This document shows, in pieces, positions 26,976 to 35,263 of a stretch of 64,000 nucleotides of DNA (the stretch's first letter is position 1; each line of letters begins with the position of its first letter). The position numbers and the translations under genes were made by a program. The notes below the pieces were generated by a model. That model made no database searches and was not told the origin of the DNA. It saw only the letters and a program-made list of their open reading frames with translations. The stretch comes from Phycisphaerales bacterium (GTDB lineage: Bacteria; Planctomycetota; Phycisphaerae; Phycisphaerales; UBA1924), in contig CP064987.1 of assembly GCA_016699835.1 (NCBI GenBank), positions 62,001 through 126,000 on the forward strand, in the 5' to 3' direction.

Positions 26976-28331
26976 TCAGAAGATCTGCATGCCCGGCTCG
27001 TCGTTCTGCCCGCCGCGTCCGCCGCGAGGCAGTTTTTCCTTCTGCGCGGGCGTCAGAACCTTCTCGATGCGGTCCTGATACTGGGTATCGAGATCGCGCT
27101 TGGCCTGACGCGCCTCGCTCATCGCCTTCTGCTCGGCCGACTGCTCGCCGTCCGCGTTGCCGCCGCCGCCCCGCCGCCCGAACGGCATGTTCCCGATGTT
27201 GAACGCCATCTCGTTGGCCTCCTCGGCCTTCGCAAGTCGATCATTCATCGGCGCGACCGCCTTGGCGTACGCCTCCTTGATCTCCGCAAGTTGGGTCTTC
27301 TGATCCGCGGTCAGATCCGAGAGTTTCTCCGCGCCATCGAGCATGCGGCCCACCGACGACGTGCGATACACCCGCGGGAAACTCGCCTTCTTGAAGGCCG
27401 TGTCAAAGGCCTCCTTGGACGCGTCGGGAAGAACAGCCTTCACCTTGTCGGCATACCGGCGCTGGAGGTCGCGGACGCGGACGCTCGCGGCACGACCCTT
27501 CTCGATCTCCGCCTGGGCCGCCTCGGCGTTGCCATCGCGGAACATCTCGCCGACCTTCGAGGCAACCTCGTCATACACTTTGTTCCGCGCCGTGAGTTCA
27601 CGGTCGAGTTCGGTCTCGTACTGGTCCAGCACCGCCACGGTCGGAGACTTCTCCGCCTCCACGAGATTGAGATCATCCACGATCTCGAAGAGGTCAACGT
27701 TCTCGCCGCTCAGCCTCCCGCGAGGGAGCGAGGCGTCGCGATTGCGGGCCTTCTCGATCTTGGGCCACAACGCCGCCTGTGGCTCGGTCAGAATCAACTG
27801 AACATCGCCGAAGAACGCCTTCTCGGCCTCGTCGGTCTGCTTGCGGGCGGCCTCCATGGTCTCGCGGAACTTCGCGAACCCGGAGCCGTCGCCTCCCCCA
27901 CCACCCTCACGCATCTCGTCCCGCATCTCACGCATCTTCTCGCGAGACTCTTCCTGGATGGACTCGACGCGCCCGCGGTAGCCGTCGAAGAGCGTGTCCA
28001 CGGCACTCTTCTGATCGTCGGTGAGCGCGAGAATCTCGGCGTATCGGTCGATGTTCCGGGGCGTGATGGTGGCGCGCTGCATGCCGCCCGGACCACCCAT
28101 CATGCGACCACCACCAGAAACACCCATCCCCTGCCCCCCGCCGCGACGACCGCCGCGTTGCCCGGGCTGCGCCTGATCACCATTCCCGTTGCCGTTGCCG
28201 CGGGGCTGACGTGCACCGGGCTGACGGGCAGGCGCCTCCTCCTGGGCAAAGGCGACGGGAACATGGGCGGAAAAAGCCAGTGCAAAAGAGGCCGAGACCG
28301 TGAGAATCGTGCGATTGAGGCGAGATGACAT
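26976..28331 (-). CDS. Secreted LTxxQ-motif (Spy/CpxP-like) protein
   Basis: 451 residues. The signal peptide ends near residue 29 (VAFA). A Gly/Arg/Gln-rich low-complexity stretch (about 30-85) is followed by a long helical region with four LTxxQ motifs: LTDDQK, LTEPQA, LTADQK, LTPAQK. Such motifs mark periplasmic chaperone-like proteins of the Spy/CpxP group, but this protein is two to three times longer and seems to hold two or more copies of the module. The ribosome binding site AGGAG lies nine bases before the ATG. Function inferred: envelope stress or protein folding. Confidence 0.8.
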   Translation of the reverse strand: MSSRLNRTILTVSASFALAFSAHVPVAFAQEEAPARQPGARQPRGNGNGNGDQAQPGQRGGRRGGGQGMGVSGGGRMMGGPGGMQRATITPRNIDRYAEILALTDDQKSAVDTLFDGYRGRVESIQEESREKMREMRDEMREGGGGGDGSGFAKFRETMEAARKQTDEAEKAFFGDVQLILTEPQAALWPKIEKARNRDASLPRGRLSGENVDLFEIVDDLNLVEAEKSPTVAVLDQYETELDRELTARNKVYDEVASKVGEMFRDGNAEAAQAEIEKGRAASVRVRDLQRRYADKVKAVLPDASKEAFDTAFKKASFPRVYRTSSVGRMLDGAEKLSDLTADQKTQLAEIKEAYAKAVAPMNDRLAKAEEANEMAFNIGNMPFGRRGGGGNADGEQSAEQKAMSEARQAKRDLDTQYQDRIEKVLTPAQKEKLPRGGRGGQNDEPGMQIF

Positions 28332-28474
28332 TCGAGGTTGCTCCTAAGCCGGGTGAATCTTCAAAGACCGGCGAGACAGTTCGCGTGCGGCATCCGTACG
28401 CCGCGCCAGAGTCAGACCCAATGTGGAACGCTGGATTCTTCGCCGGATTGCCCCACGCCGTTGGAGATTCAAGA

Positions 28475-29890
28475 TCAGTTCAGCCGCCCTGGACCCGAAC
28501 GCGAGACGAACTGCCCATGCCCAGGCGTTCCAACGTGCTTCCCATTCTCATAGACCACAGTCCCACGGACCATGGTGAGCGACGAGAATCCATGGAGCGT
28601 CATGCCCTGATACGGCGACCAGTCGGCCTTGGAATAGAGCGATTTCGGGTCCACCGTCAGCGAAGCCGCCGGGTCGATGATCGCAAGGTCGGCATCGAAC
28701 CCCGGCGCAATGGTCCCCTTGCGGTCGCCCAGCCCCATGACGCGTGCAGGGTTCGTGCAGCAAAGTTGAACGAGACGATTCATCGTGATCCGCCCGGCCT
28801 GCACACCAAAGGTGTACACAATCGGCACCATGGTGTCGAGCCCAGGAAGGCCCATCGGGATCTTCGTGAAATCGCCGTTCCACATCGCCTTCTGCTCACG
28901 TGTGAACGAGCAGGTGTCGGTCGAGACGACACAAACCTCGCCATCGCCGAGCCCCCGCCAGAGCCGATCGATGTCGCCCGCCTTCTTCACCTGCGGGCAG
29001 CAGGCATAAAGGTGCCCATCGGAACGCTCGAACACGGAGTCGTCGAGAACAAGGTACTGAGCACACGTCTCGGCCAAAACGGGCACGCCCCGCGCTCGCG
29101 CAGCCTTGACAAGGTCCGTTCCCTCGCCCGTCGACATGTGCACGATGTACAACGCGCCCCGCGTGTGTTCAGCGAACCGGATCGCCCGCTCGATCGCCTC
29201 AGCCTCAACGACATTGGGCCGCGTGATCGCGTGCAGCCGCGCCCCCAAAGCCTTCATCTTCTCGGGCGTGTGGTGACGCCCGATGAACAAATCAAGAATC
29301 CGTGGCGATTCCGCATGAAGCAGCAGCATCGCCCGAGGCTCATCCTCGCGGTTGCTCAGCGAACGCACCTTCTCGAGCGTGGCATACAGCATCGCATCGT
29401 CGCTGTTCCACCCCTCGCTCTCATAGATCATGAACTCCTTGAACGTCGGAAGGCCCATCTCAACGAGTTCGGGGATCTCCTCGATGTGCCCGCGGTCCGT
29501 GAGCGCCATGTGCCATGAGAAATCAACAAGCGACTTCCCGCGAGCCTTCGCCATCCACGTCTCGTGGGCGTCCTTGAGCGACTCCCCCTTGGAGGGAATC
29601 GCAAAATCGATCACCGTCGTGATCCCGGAATGAACCGCGGCCCTGGATCCATGCTCAAAGTCGTCGCAGGAAACCGTCCCACAGAACGGCAGCGCAAGAT
29701 GCACGTGGACATCGATCGCGCCAGGAATGACGTGCTTCCCCGAAGCATCGATCACGCGTGCACCCGGCGAACTCAACGATCCAGGAGCCGCGATCGCGGC
29801 AATCAGGCCCTTCTCAACCCCGACATCCGCGACAAACGACGACTCCGCCGTGTGAACCGTCCCCCCGGAGATAATCGTGTCAAATCTCAC
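28475..29890 (-). CDS. Dihydropyrimidinase/hydantoinase-family amidohydrolase
   Basis: 471 residues. Metal-binding amidohydrolase motifs: VIPGAIDVHVHL (HxH near residue 60), the carboxylated Lys in TFKEFMIY (about 152), later His residues in HAES and VHMSTGEG, and Asp in STDTCSF. The FKxFMxY context favours dihydropyrimidinase over dihydroorotase. It would open the ring of dihydrouracil or a related hydantoin. No other pyrimidine-catabolism gene is adjacent, so the true substrate is uncertain. Confidence 0.85.
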   Translation of the reverse strand: MRFDTIISGGTVHTAESSFVADVGVEKGLIAAIAAPGSLSSPGARVIDASGKHVIPGAIDVHVHLALPFCGTVSCDDFEHGSRAAVHSGITTVIDFAIPSKGESLKDAHETWMAKARGKSLVDFSWHMALTDRGHIEEIPELVEMGLPTFKEFMIYESEGWNSDDAMLYATLEKVRSLSNREDEPRAMLLLHAESPRILDLFIGRHHTPEKMKALGARLHAITRPNVVEAEAIERAIRFAEHTRGALYIVHMSTGEGTDLVKAARARGVPVLAETCAQYLVLDDSVFERSDGHLYACCPQVKKAGDIDRLWRGLGDGEVCVVSTDTCSFTREQKAMWNGDFTKIPMGLPGLDTMVPIVYTFGVQAGRITMNRLVQLCCTNPARVMGLGDRKGTIAPGFDADLAIIDPAASLTVDPKSLYSKADWSPYQGMTLHGFSSLTMVRGTVVYENGKHVGTPGHGQFVSRSGPGRLN

Positions 29891-29935
29891 GTCTCGCGTT
29901 CTCCCGTGAATGTCGCGAACTGCTATGCCGTGCCG

Positions 29936-31420
29936 TCAATCGCGTGGCGTCTCACCCGCGCCGATCTCACCAAGATCGACGACAGTCCCATCGGGGAAGT
30001 AACAGTCGGCATTGAGACGAGCCCCATCAGGCCCCAGGCTCGTGAAGACCACGCACGCCCGCGCAAAGGTCCGTGCATACTCGAGGTCCCCCTCGCTTGG
30101 CCCTGCATACTCATCGCTCGCCGCCGACTGAACATGAAAGTGATAGTGCGCCAGCGCCAACGCCCCGGCCCTGAGCATGTCCGTCGACGCTACGAATCGA
30201 CGATCCCCCAGCCGCTCCGCCGGCCGAGGCGTGAACGACATCACACGGGCTGGCTCTCCCCGATCCGCGGCAAACATCAGCCCGCCATACTCAGTCGTCC
30301 GATCGCCACGATCGAGTTCAACCTGCCTGAAAAGATCCTCACGCAACATCGGGTCATCAAGCGTGAGGTCGATCGCAAGCAGCAGCAACAGGTCGGCGCG
30401 AGACAGACGCCCCCGGGCCGTCGCCCAATCCTCAGGCGTGATCTGCTCGCCCGGCGATGTCTGACGCCTGTGACCCATCCGACGCTTCAGCCGCACATCG
30501 AGCAAAATCGCCAGTCGCTGCGACGACAACGACAGCCACGACTCATTGATCGACGAGAGAGCCTCAATCGCGGGCACATGCCGAAGTTCAAGGTGCCCGC
30601 CATCAATGTCGCGGAGCCCATGACGATCGACCTGCTCACGCAGACGCTCGAGGGTCCCGCCAGGCTCCCGCATCGCGCCCAGTTGAGTCGCCCAGAGAAA
30701 ATCGGTCGATGTATATGGGAATATCCCGGTCTGCTCATGGAACAAGGCAATCAACGCGAGCGACGACGCGCCACCCTCACCAAGCAGCGCCGCGGCCCGC
30801 TCCATCGACGGATCAAGCCGAACAAGCAACCCCCAGCACTCGGCCTGCACCGCGGGTTCCGACAACCCGCCACCCACGCCATCCGCACCCAGCACCACCG
30901 ACCACGGATCCACAACCGCTAACTCGGCAAGATCCACCAGCGACCGCTCCGGATGCAGCCTCGAGAGCGCGACCGCCTCCGACCTCGTCGCGTCCTCCAC
31001 TCCACGCAGCGGACGAGCAAGACTGCGAAGCAGCGGCACGGTGCACTCGGTCCACCCACCCTCCCCAGCCGCCATCGACATCGCCACGACCATCTCGCGC
31101 CGCGGCTCCGTGGGAAGGTTCGCCGCAACCTGCGCCCGCAACTCGCCACGCTCTCGAACGTCGCCCGACGCCAGAACCTGATTGAACGCGCGCACACGCC
31201 GATCCGTCGCGATCCGGGGCTCCCACAACGGACTCGGCTCGTCCGTGCTCGCCGTCACCATCCGAGGCGGAGCAATCCCGGGCGACCGGGCCGTCCCCTT
31301 CGCATTCGTCTCGGCTTGAGCAAGCGAGCGGTCACTCCCGCCAGACGAGCAGGCGGCAAGCAGAAGCGACACGATGGTGAGCGGGAGGAGTCCTTTCCGC
31401 GCCAGATGGAGATGCGTCAT
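29936..31420 (-). CDS. Lipoprotein of unknown function
   Basis: About 494 residues from the ATG at 31420. A type II signal peptide with lipobox LLLAAC (Cys about 24) predicts a lipid-anchored envelope protein. The rest is largely helical with HEAT-like alternation (WTECTVPLLRSLARPL, EAVALSRLHPERSLVDLAELAV) and no catalytic motif that I recognise. It ends 45 bases before the dihydropyrimidinase gene, same strand. Its start region is back-to-back with the NifU-like gene, so the two probably share a short divergent promoter region. Confidence 0.75.
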   Translation of the reverse strand: MTHLHLARKGLLPLTIVSLLLAACSSGGSDRSLAQAETNAKGTARSPGIAPPRMVTASTDEPSPLWEPRIATDRRVRAFNQVLASGDVRERGELRAQVAANLPTEPRREMVVAMSMAAGEGGWTECTVPLLRSLARPLRGVEDATRSEAVALSRLHPERSLVDLAELAVVDPWSVVLGADGVGGGLSEPAVQAECWGLLVRLDPSMERAAALLGEGGASSLALIALFHEQTGIFPYTSTDFLWATQLGAMREPGGTLERLREQVDRHGLRDIDGGHLELRHVPAIEALSSINESWLSLSSQRLAILLDVRLKRRMGHRRQTSPGEQITPEDWATARGRLSRADLLLLLAIDLTLDDPMLREDLFRQVELDRGDRTTEYGGLMFAADRGEPARVMSFTPRPAERLGDRRFVASTDMLRAGALALAHYHFHVQSAASDEYAGPSEGDLEYARTFARACVVFTSLGPDGARLNADCYFPDGTVVDLGEIGAGETPRD

Positions 31421-31451
31421 GCGCCCCAACCGTATCGCCCAAACAGCCGCC

Positions 31452-31745
31452 ATGGCCTTGACTCACCTGAAACTCCTACCATCTGGTGTGGAATCGTCCG
31501 TCCAAACCCCGTCAAGCGACCTCCGCGAGAAAATCGAGCGGGTCATCCGCCTGATCCGCCCCGCCGTACAGGCCGATGGAGGCGACCTTGAACTCGTCGA
31601 CATCACCCCCGACGGCGTCGTCGAGATCCGTCTCCACGGCGCCTGCGTCGGCTGCCCCTCGAGTGCCATCACGCTCCAGAGCGGGATCGAGCGAAACCTC
31701 AAAGCCCACGTGAGCCAGTCGCTCCGGGTCAAGGCGGTCGACTGA
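31452..31745 (+). CDS. NifU C-terminal-domain protein
   Basis: 97 residues from the ATG at 31452 (an earlier ATG at 31419 is possible). It matches the NifU/NfuA C-terminal domain: IERVIRLIRPAVQADGGDLELV, then the CxxC cluster site GACVGCPSSAITL. Such proteins carry and deliver Fe-S clusters. It may work with the 2Fe-2S ferredoxin at 26477, though they are not in one operon. Confidence 0.92.
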   Translation: MALTHLKLLPSGVESSVQTPSSDLREKIERVIRLIRPAVQADGGDLELVDITPDGVVEIRLHGACVGCPSSAITLQSGIERNLKAHVSQSLRVKAVD

Positions 31746-31823
31746 ACCGAACCACAGCCAAACGATCCACCCCGTTCTCGGACGAATCGGCGAGACTTGC
31801 GCGACAAATTCGTGCGTAACCCG

Positions 31824-31852
31824 TTTCACGATTGGGCACTACGTGGTATAAC
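31824..31852 (+). promoter_or_regulatory. Possible csrA promoter
   Basis: TTTCAC at 31824-31829 and TATAAC at 31847-31852 are separated by 17 bases. The -10 is good, the -35 weak. A start site near 31859 would leave a leader of about 45 bases. Confidence 0.5.
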
Positions 31853-31868
31853 CTAATGACGGTGGTGA

Positions 31869-31897
31869 CTTGGGCTTGCTTGCCCCAAGGATGGGAG
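31869..31897 (+). promoter_or_regulatory. csrA leader hairpin and CsrA-like binding sites
   Basis: CTTGGGC pairs with GCCCCAAG (one bulged C) around loop TTGCTT. The 3' arm runs into AAGGATGGGAG, which holds an ANGGA motif beside the ribosome binding GGGAG. This fits feedback by CsrA on its own message; inferred, not shown. Confidence 0.5.
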
Positions 31898-31904
31898 TGG
31901 TGCC

Positions 31905-32126
31905 ATGCTTGTTATTACGCGTCGTGAGGGTGAGGAAGTCGTCATTGGAGACCCGCGAAACCCCATCGGGGTTGTTCGCGTCGCCTCGGTCAAAGGGGAG
32001 CGCGTACGCCTCGCCTTTGAGTTTCCACGCGACGTGGAGATCCATCGCCGCGAGATCGCCGAGCAGATCGTCGCCCAGGCCCCCGAAGTGATCGCCACGA
32101 TCAAGCCCAGCGGCACAGGCGAGTAA
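31905..32126 (+). CDS. csrA: Carbon storage regulator CsrA
   Basis: 73 residues starting MLVITRREGEEVVIGD, the canonical CsrA opening, with the RNA-binding ends intact: Arg near residue 6 and the core VRLAFEFPRDVEIHRREI. CsrA dimers bind GGA motifs in mRNA leaders and change translation or stability. GGGAG lies seven bases before the ATG. Single gene with its own likely promoter. No fliW or flagellar gene is nearby. Confidence 0.97.
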   Translation: MLVITRREGEEVVIGDPRNPIGVVRVASVKGERVRLAFEFPRDVEIHRREIAEQIVAQAPEVIATIKPSGTGE

Positions 32127-32135
32127 TCCCCAATC

Positions 32136-32858
32136 TCAACCCTTGGGGTTGAGAACGCGCGCGATCGAAAATCCGTCATACCCCTTGCTCCCCAGCGTCT
32201 GAATCCCCGCGGCCTGCACGCGAGTCTCGGTCTTCATCTTCTCGAGAAATCGACGCACGCCCCGCACACGCGGGTCGGTGCTTGTCGCGTCCACCACCTC
32301 GCCATCACGAACGATGTTGTCCACGATCACGAGCGCGCCCGGGCGCGTCAGCGGCACTACCAGATCGAAGTACGCCGCGATGTTCTCCTTGTCCGCATCG
32401 ATAAACACTACGTCAAAGGGCGCGCCAGGATCATGACCCTTCGCGAGCACGCCCAACGATTCAATCGCGGGACCGACGACCACCTCAACGCGATCGGCGA
32501 GTTTCGCAAACTCGAGATTCTCGCGGGCGACCCTCGCGTGGTGCGGGTGGAGTTCGAGCGAAACCACCCGAGCCAAAGGCCCAGAGGCCAGCGCCCGAGC
32601 GAGAAAGATCGTGGAGTACCCGCCAAGTGTGCCGATCTCAAGAATGCGCTTCGCCCCAATCGCCGATGCCAGCAGCCCAAGAAATCGACCCTGCTGCAGC
32701 GAGACGCTGATCGCCGGCAGCCCCTCTCGCGCCGAGTGCTCAAGGCACCGATCCAACGCAGCGTCGCTCCCGCCAAGCGTGGAAGACAACAGGTCATCGA
32801 CACGCGTGCCAAAGGCCTGCCAGGCGTCGAGTTCGGGTGGCATGGTCGGCAGAGACAT
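32136..32858 (-). CDS. O-methyltransferase (CCoAOMT-like class I)
   Basis: 240 residues from the ATG at 32858, which follows AAAGGAG. SAM-binding motif I is ILEIGTLGGYSTIFLA. The metal-binding region is VFIDADKENIAAYFD with later VIVDNIVRDG, as in the divalent-metal catechol O-methyltransferase family. Likely methylates a hydroxylated small aromatic; the substrate cannot be read from the sequence. Convergent with csrA, ten bases apart. Confidence 0.9.
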   Translation of the reverse strand: MSLPTMPPELDAWQAFGTRVDDLLSSTLGGSDAALDRCLEHSAREGLPAISVSLQQGRFLGLLASAIGAKRILEIGTLGGYSTIFLARALASGPLARVVSLELHPHHARVARENLEFAKLADRVEVVVGPAIESLGVLAKGHDPGAPFDVVFIDADKENIAAYFDLVVPLTRPGALVIVDNIVRDGEVVDATSTDPRVRGVRRFLEKMKTETRVQAAGIQTLGSKGYDGFSIARVLNPKG

Positions 32859-33073
32859 CGGAACTCCTTTGTTGAATCCTGGGCAAGAAAACTCTACAAC
32901 AGACTCATACGTCACGAGGCAGTCCATAGCAAGTAGCCCGACCGTCAGGGAGGGCCCAGGACAATCGCACAGATATCCGCAGTCTTCGTCTGCGGCGTGC
33001 AACCACGCACACCCTCGAGAAGGTGTTGTGGCATGGAGGGCTGAACCCAGGCGCGAATCAAGAACTCACGATT

Positions 33074-33589
33074 TCAAGCGAGCACTCGTGCGGAGTGCCG
33101 ATCGACCGCCCGCCGCATCATCTGCCCGATGAACCACAGGGCAGGCCGCGCGATCCTCGACTTCGGATACATCTCAAACGACCGCACAACAACGGGCATC
33201 CCCGTTTCGCTCGAGGAGGCGCCCGAGTCATGCTCAATCGTCCACCGCTCGAAGAAATGGGTCGAGAGGTTCGAGAGCGGCGTCACAAAGCCATCCATGC
33301 GGATCTCGAGGATCGTCTCCGGGTCCCACCTGGTGATGGACTCGGTGTAGGTATCGCCACGCGTATCGGTGACGGCAAAGACCGTGCCGACGAACTCAAC
33401 GCTGCGTGTGACAAAGCGTGCCGAGCGGATACCAGGGAGCGGCCCCCACCCCGTGAATGACGACCAGTTCTCAAGGTCGAGAATGGCGTCGGCGATCTCC
33501 TGGAGTGTCGTGCGCGAACGCCGACGACAGGCGAAGCAGACAGGAGCGAGTGCTCTCACGGTGCTCTGGGTCGCGTCGCTACAGGCCAT
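33074..33589 (-). CDS. SRPBCC-family protein
   Basis: 171 residues. The pattern TLQEIADAILDLENWSSFTGWGPLPGIRSARF followed by a beta-strand series and a C-terminal helix resembles the START/polyketide-cyclase (SRPBCC) hydrophobic-pocket fold. GGAGG stands five to six bases before this ATG. It follows the methyltransferase gene at 33611-34225 by 21 bases, so the two are likely cotranscribed. The ligand is unknown. Confidence 0.72.
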   Translation of the reverse strand: MACSDATQSTVRALAPVCFACRRRSRTTLQEIADAILDLENWSSFTGWGPLPGIRSARFVTRSVEFVGTVFAVTDTRGDTYTESITRWDPETILEIRMDGFVTPLSNLSTHFFERWTIEHDSGASSSETGMPVVVRSFEMYPKSRIARPALWFIGQMMRRAVDRHSARVLA

Positions 33590-33610
33590 TCAATCCTCCA
33601 ACGTGAAACT

Positions 33611-34225
33611 TCAGGCCTTCTTCGCAATCATCTGCACCACCGACGATTCTCCAGAATGGTGCGCCCCCTCAATGACTTCGCGAACAAGCAACGCCTCATG
33701 AATGATCGTGATCGAGGGATCGCCCACGCGTAGATCGGCGAGAATCGACTCCAGCGGCGCGAGCATGTCGGGATCCTTGGGTCCACCGGTGTCACGCTCG
33801 ATCTGGTCCGGGGCATACGACTCCAGGATGAAGACCCCGCCGGGCCTGAGCCACGTCGGAAGACGCCGAAGCACGCGCGAACGCAGTGGCGATGGAAGGT
33901 GCACGAAGATTGACGAGATCACATCAAAGGTCGCCAGCGGTGGATCGAACACGTTCAGGTCGGCGACCGTGGTGTGGAGCGTCAGTTTCCGATCGCGGGC
34001 GCGGCGTTGGGCCTTGGCCAAGCCAACCTCGCTCTGATCGACCGCGGTCGTGTCAAGCCCAAGCGACGCGAGAAAGAGCGCGTTCCGCCCCTCGCCCGCG
34101 CCAAGGTCGAGAGCCAGACCGGCCTTGGGCATGTGCCCGGCACTCGCCGCAAGAAACGTGTTCGGCGCATCCCCATACACCAAATCCTCGCCGGCATATC
34201 GCTCATTCCAGAACTCTGTGGACAT
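33611..34225 (-). CDS. Class I SAM-dependent methyltransferase, TehB-like
   Basis: 204 residues starting MSTEFWNERYAGEDLVYG, the usual opening of TehB/thiopurine-type methyltransferases. Motif I ALDLGAGEGRNALFLA is followed by an acidic motif II (TTAVDQSE) and the WLRPGGVFILESY strand. The substrate may be a metalloid, thiol or other small molecule. It is divergent from the arsenic operon across 118 bases, which makes metalloid chemistry worth considering. Confidence 0.85.
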   Translation of the reverse strand: MSTEFWNERYAGEDLVYGDAPNTFLAASAGHMPKAGLALDLGAGEGRNALFLASLGLDTTAVDQSEVGLAKAQRRARDRKLTLHTTVADLNVFDPPLATFDVISSIFVHLPSPLRSRVLRRLPTWLRPGGVFILESYAPDQIERDTGGPKDPDMLAPLESILADLRVGDPSITIIHEALLVREVIEGAHHSGESSVVQMIAKKA

Positions 34226-34308
34226 GCCCGACCGTAGGACTCAACTGATACCACGGTCAGGTGTCGGCCGCCAATAGGGCGGTCTCGACATGGTGTTCCT
34301 GGGGCGAT

Positions 34309-34343
34309 TTGACTTCATTACCCCACTGGCACATACTTGCATC
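34309..34343 (+). promoter_or_regulatory. Promoter of the arsRCM operon, apparently leaderless
   Basis: TTGACT at 34309-34314 and CATACT at 34332-34337 are 17 bases apart. Only six bases separate the -10 from the arsR ATG at 34344, and no ribosome binding sequence is present, so transcription would begin at or next to the start codon. Confidence 0.65.
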
Positions 34344-34757
34344 ATGGCGTCAATAATCCAACGTACTTCACGCACGCCCAAGGCCGCGAATCGCCAGCGG
34401 GCACGCCTGGACCGAGTCCTCGATCCCGCCATGATGCGGGCCCTCGCCGAGCCAACACGGGCCCGGTTGCTCTCATGCCTCCTCAAATGTGCCCGCGCCT
34501 GCTCAGTCACAGAAGTCGCCGAGTGCTGCTCCATCGATTTCTCGATGGTCGCTCGCCACCTCTCCACCCTCGCCAGCGCGGGGATGCTCCACGCCGAAAA
34601 GCAGGGACGCACCGTCTGGTACACCGCCGATGCAGAGGCCCTCGCCACACGCTTCCGCGCCATCGCCGAGGCGATCGAAGAGTTGAAGCCTGCCGACGCG
34701 TGCGCCGACGGAACCTGCTGCGTGAAAGCCTGCGGCCACTGTGGGGAGATCTCATGA
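34344..34757 (+). CDS. arsR: ArsR-family arsenic-responsive repressor
   Basis: 137 residues, winged helix-turn-helix (DPAMMRALAEPTRARLLSCL, then FSMVARHLSTLASAGML). Cysteines lie where ArsR proteins bind arsenite, in AECCSIDFS at the recognition helix, plus a C-terminal cluster CCVKACGHC. It is expected to repress this operon and let go on binding As(III). The ATG at 34344 starts the conserved part. The stop overlaps arsC by 4 bp (ATGA). Confidence 0.93.
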   Translation: MASIIQRTSRTPKAANRQRARLDRVLDPAMMRALAEPTRARLLSCLLKCARACSVTEVAECCSIDFSMVARHLSTLASAGMLHAEKQGRTVWYTADAEALATRFRAIAEAIEELKPADACADGTCCVKACGHCGEIS

Positions 34758-35251
34758 CTTCGCAGCCACACACGCGTCCGCGCGTGATGTTCCTCTGCAC
34801 GGGAAACTCCTGCCGCAGCCAGATGGCCGAGGGCTGGGCTCGTCACCTGCTCGGCGATCGGATCGACGCCTGCAGCGCCGGCACGTCTCCCCATGGTGTG
34901 AACCCACTCGCCGTGCGAGCCATGCAGGAGCGCGACGTGGACATCTCGGGGCACACAAGCAAGACCGTCGAGGCATGCGATCCGGTAACACTCGACCTCG
35001 TCGTCACGGTCTGCGGCCACGCCGACGAAAACTGCCCCGCGTTCCTTCGACACTCTCTACGAACACGAGTGGTCCACCACGGCTTCGACGATCCCCCGCG
35101 CCTCGCCGCAGCCGCATCGACCGATGAGGAAGCAATGCCCCACTACCGGCGCGTGCGAGACGAGATCCGAGAGTTTGTGGAACACACGCTGCCGGGGCTC
35201 ATGAACGATCTCAAGAGCAAGGCCGTGTATTCAGAACCACGTTTAAGCTGA
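34754..35251 (+). CDS. arsC: Arsenate reductase, thioredoxin-coupled LMW-phosphatase type
   Basis: 165 residues. The P-loop FLCTGNSCRSQMAEGW near the N-terminus provides the nucleophilic Cys and Arg. Two further cysteines in VTVCGHADENCPAF match the Cys82/Cys89 relay of the thioredoxin-dependent arsenate reductases. It reduces As(V) to As(III). The ATG at 34754 overlaps the arsR stop; GGGGAG lies about eight bases upstream. Confidence 0.95.
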   Translation: MTSQPHTRPRVMFLCTGNSCRSQMAEGWARHLLGDRIDACSAGTSPHGVNPLAVRAMQERDVDISGHTSKTVEACDPVTLDLVVTVCGHADENCPAFLRHSLRTRVVHHGFDDPPRLAAAASTDEEAMPHYRRVRDEIREFVEHTLPGLMNDLKSKAVYSEPRLS

Positions 35252-35263
35252 AGGAGCATCACG

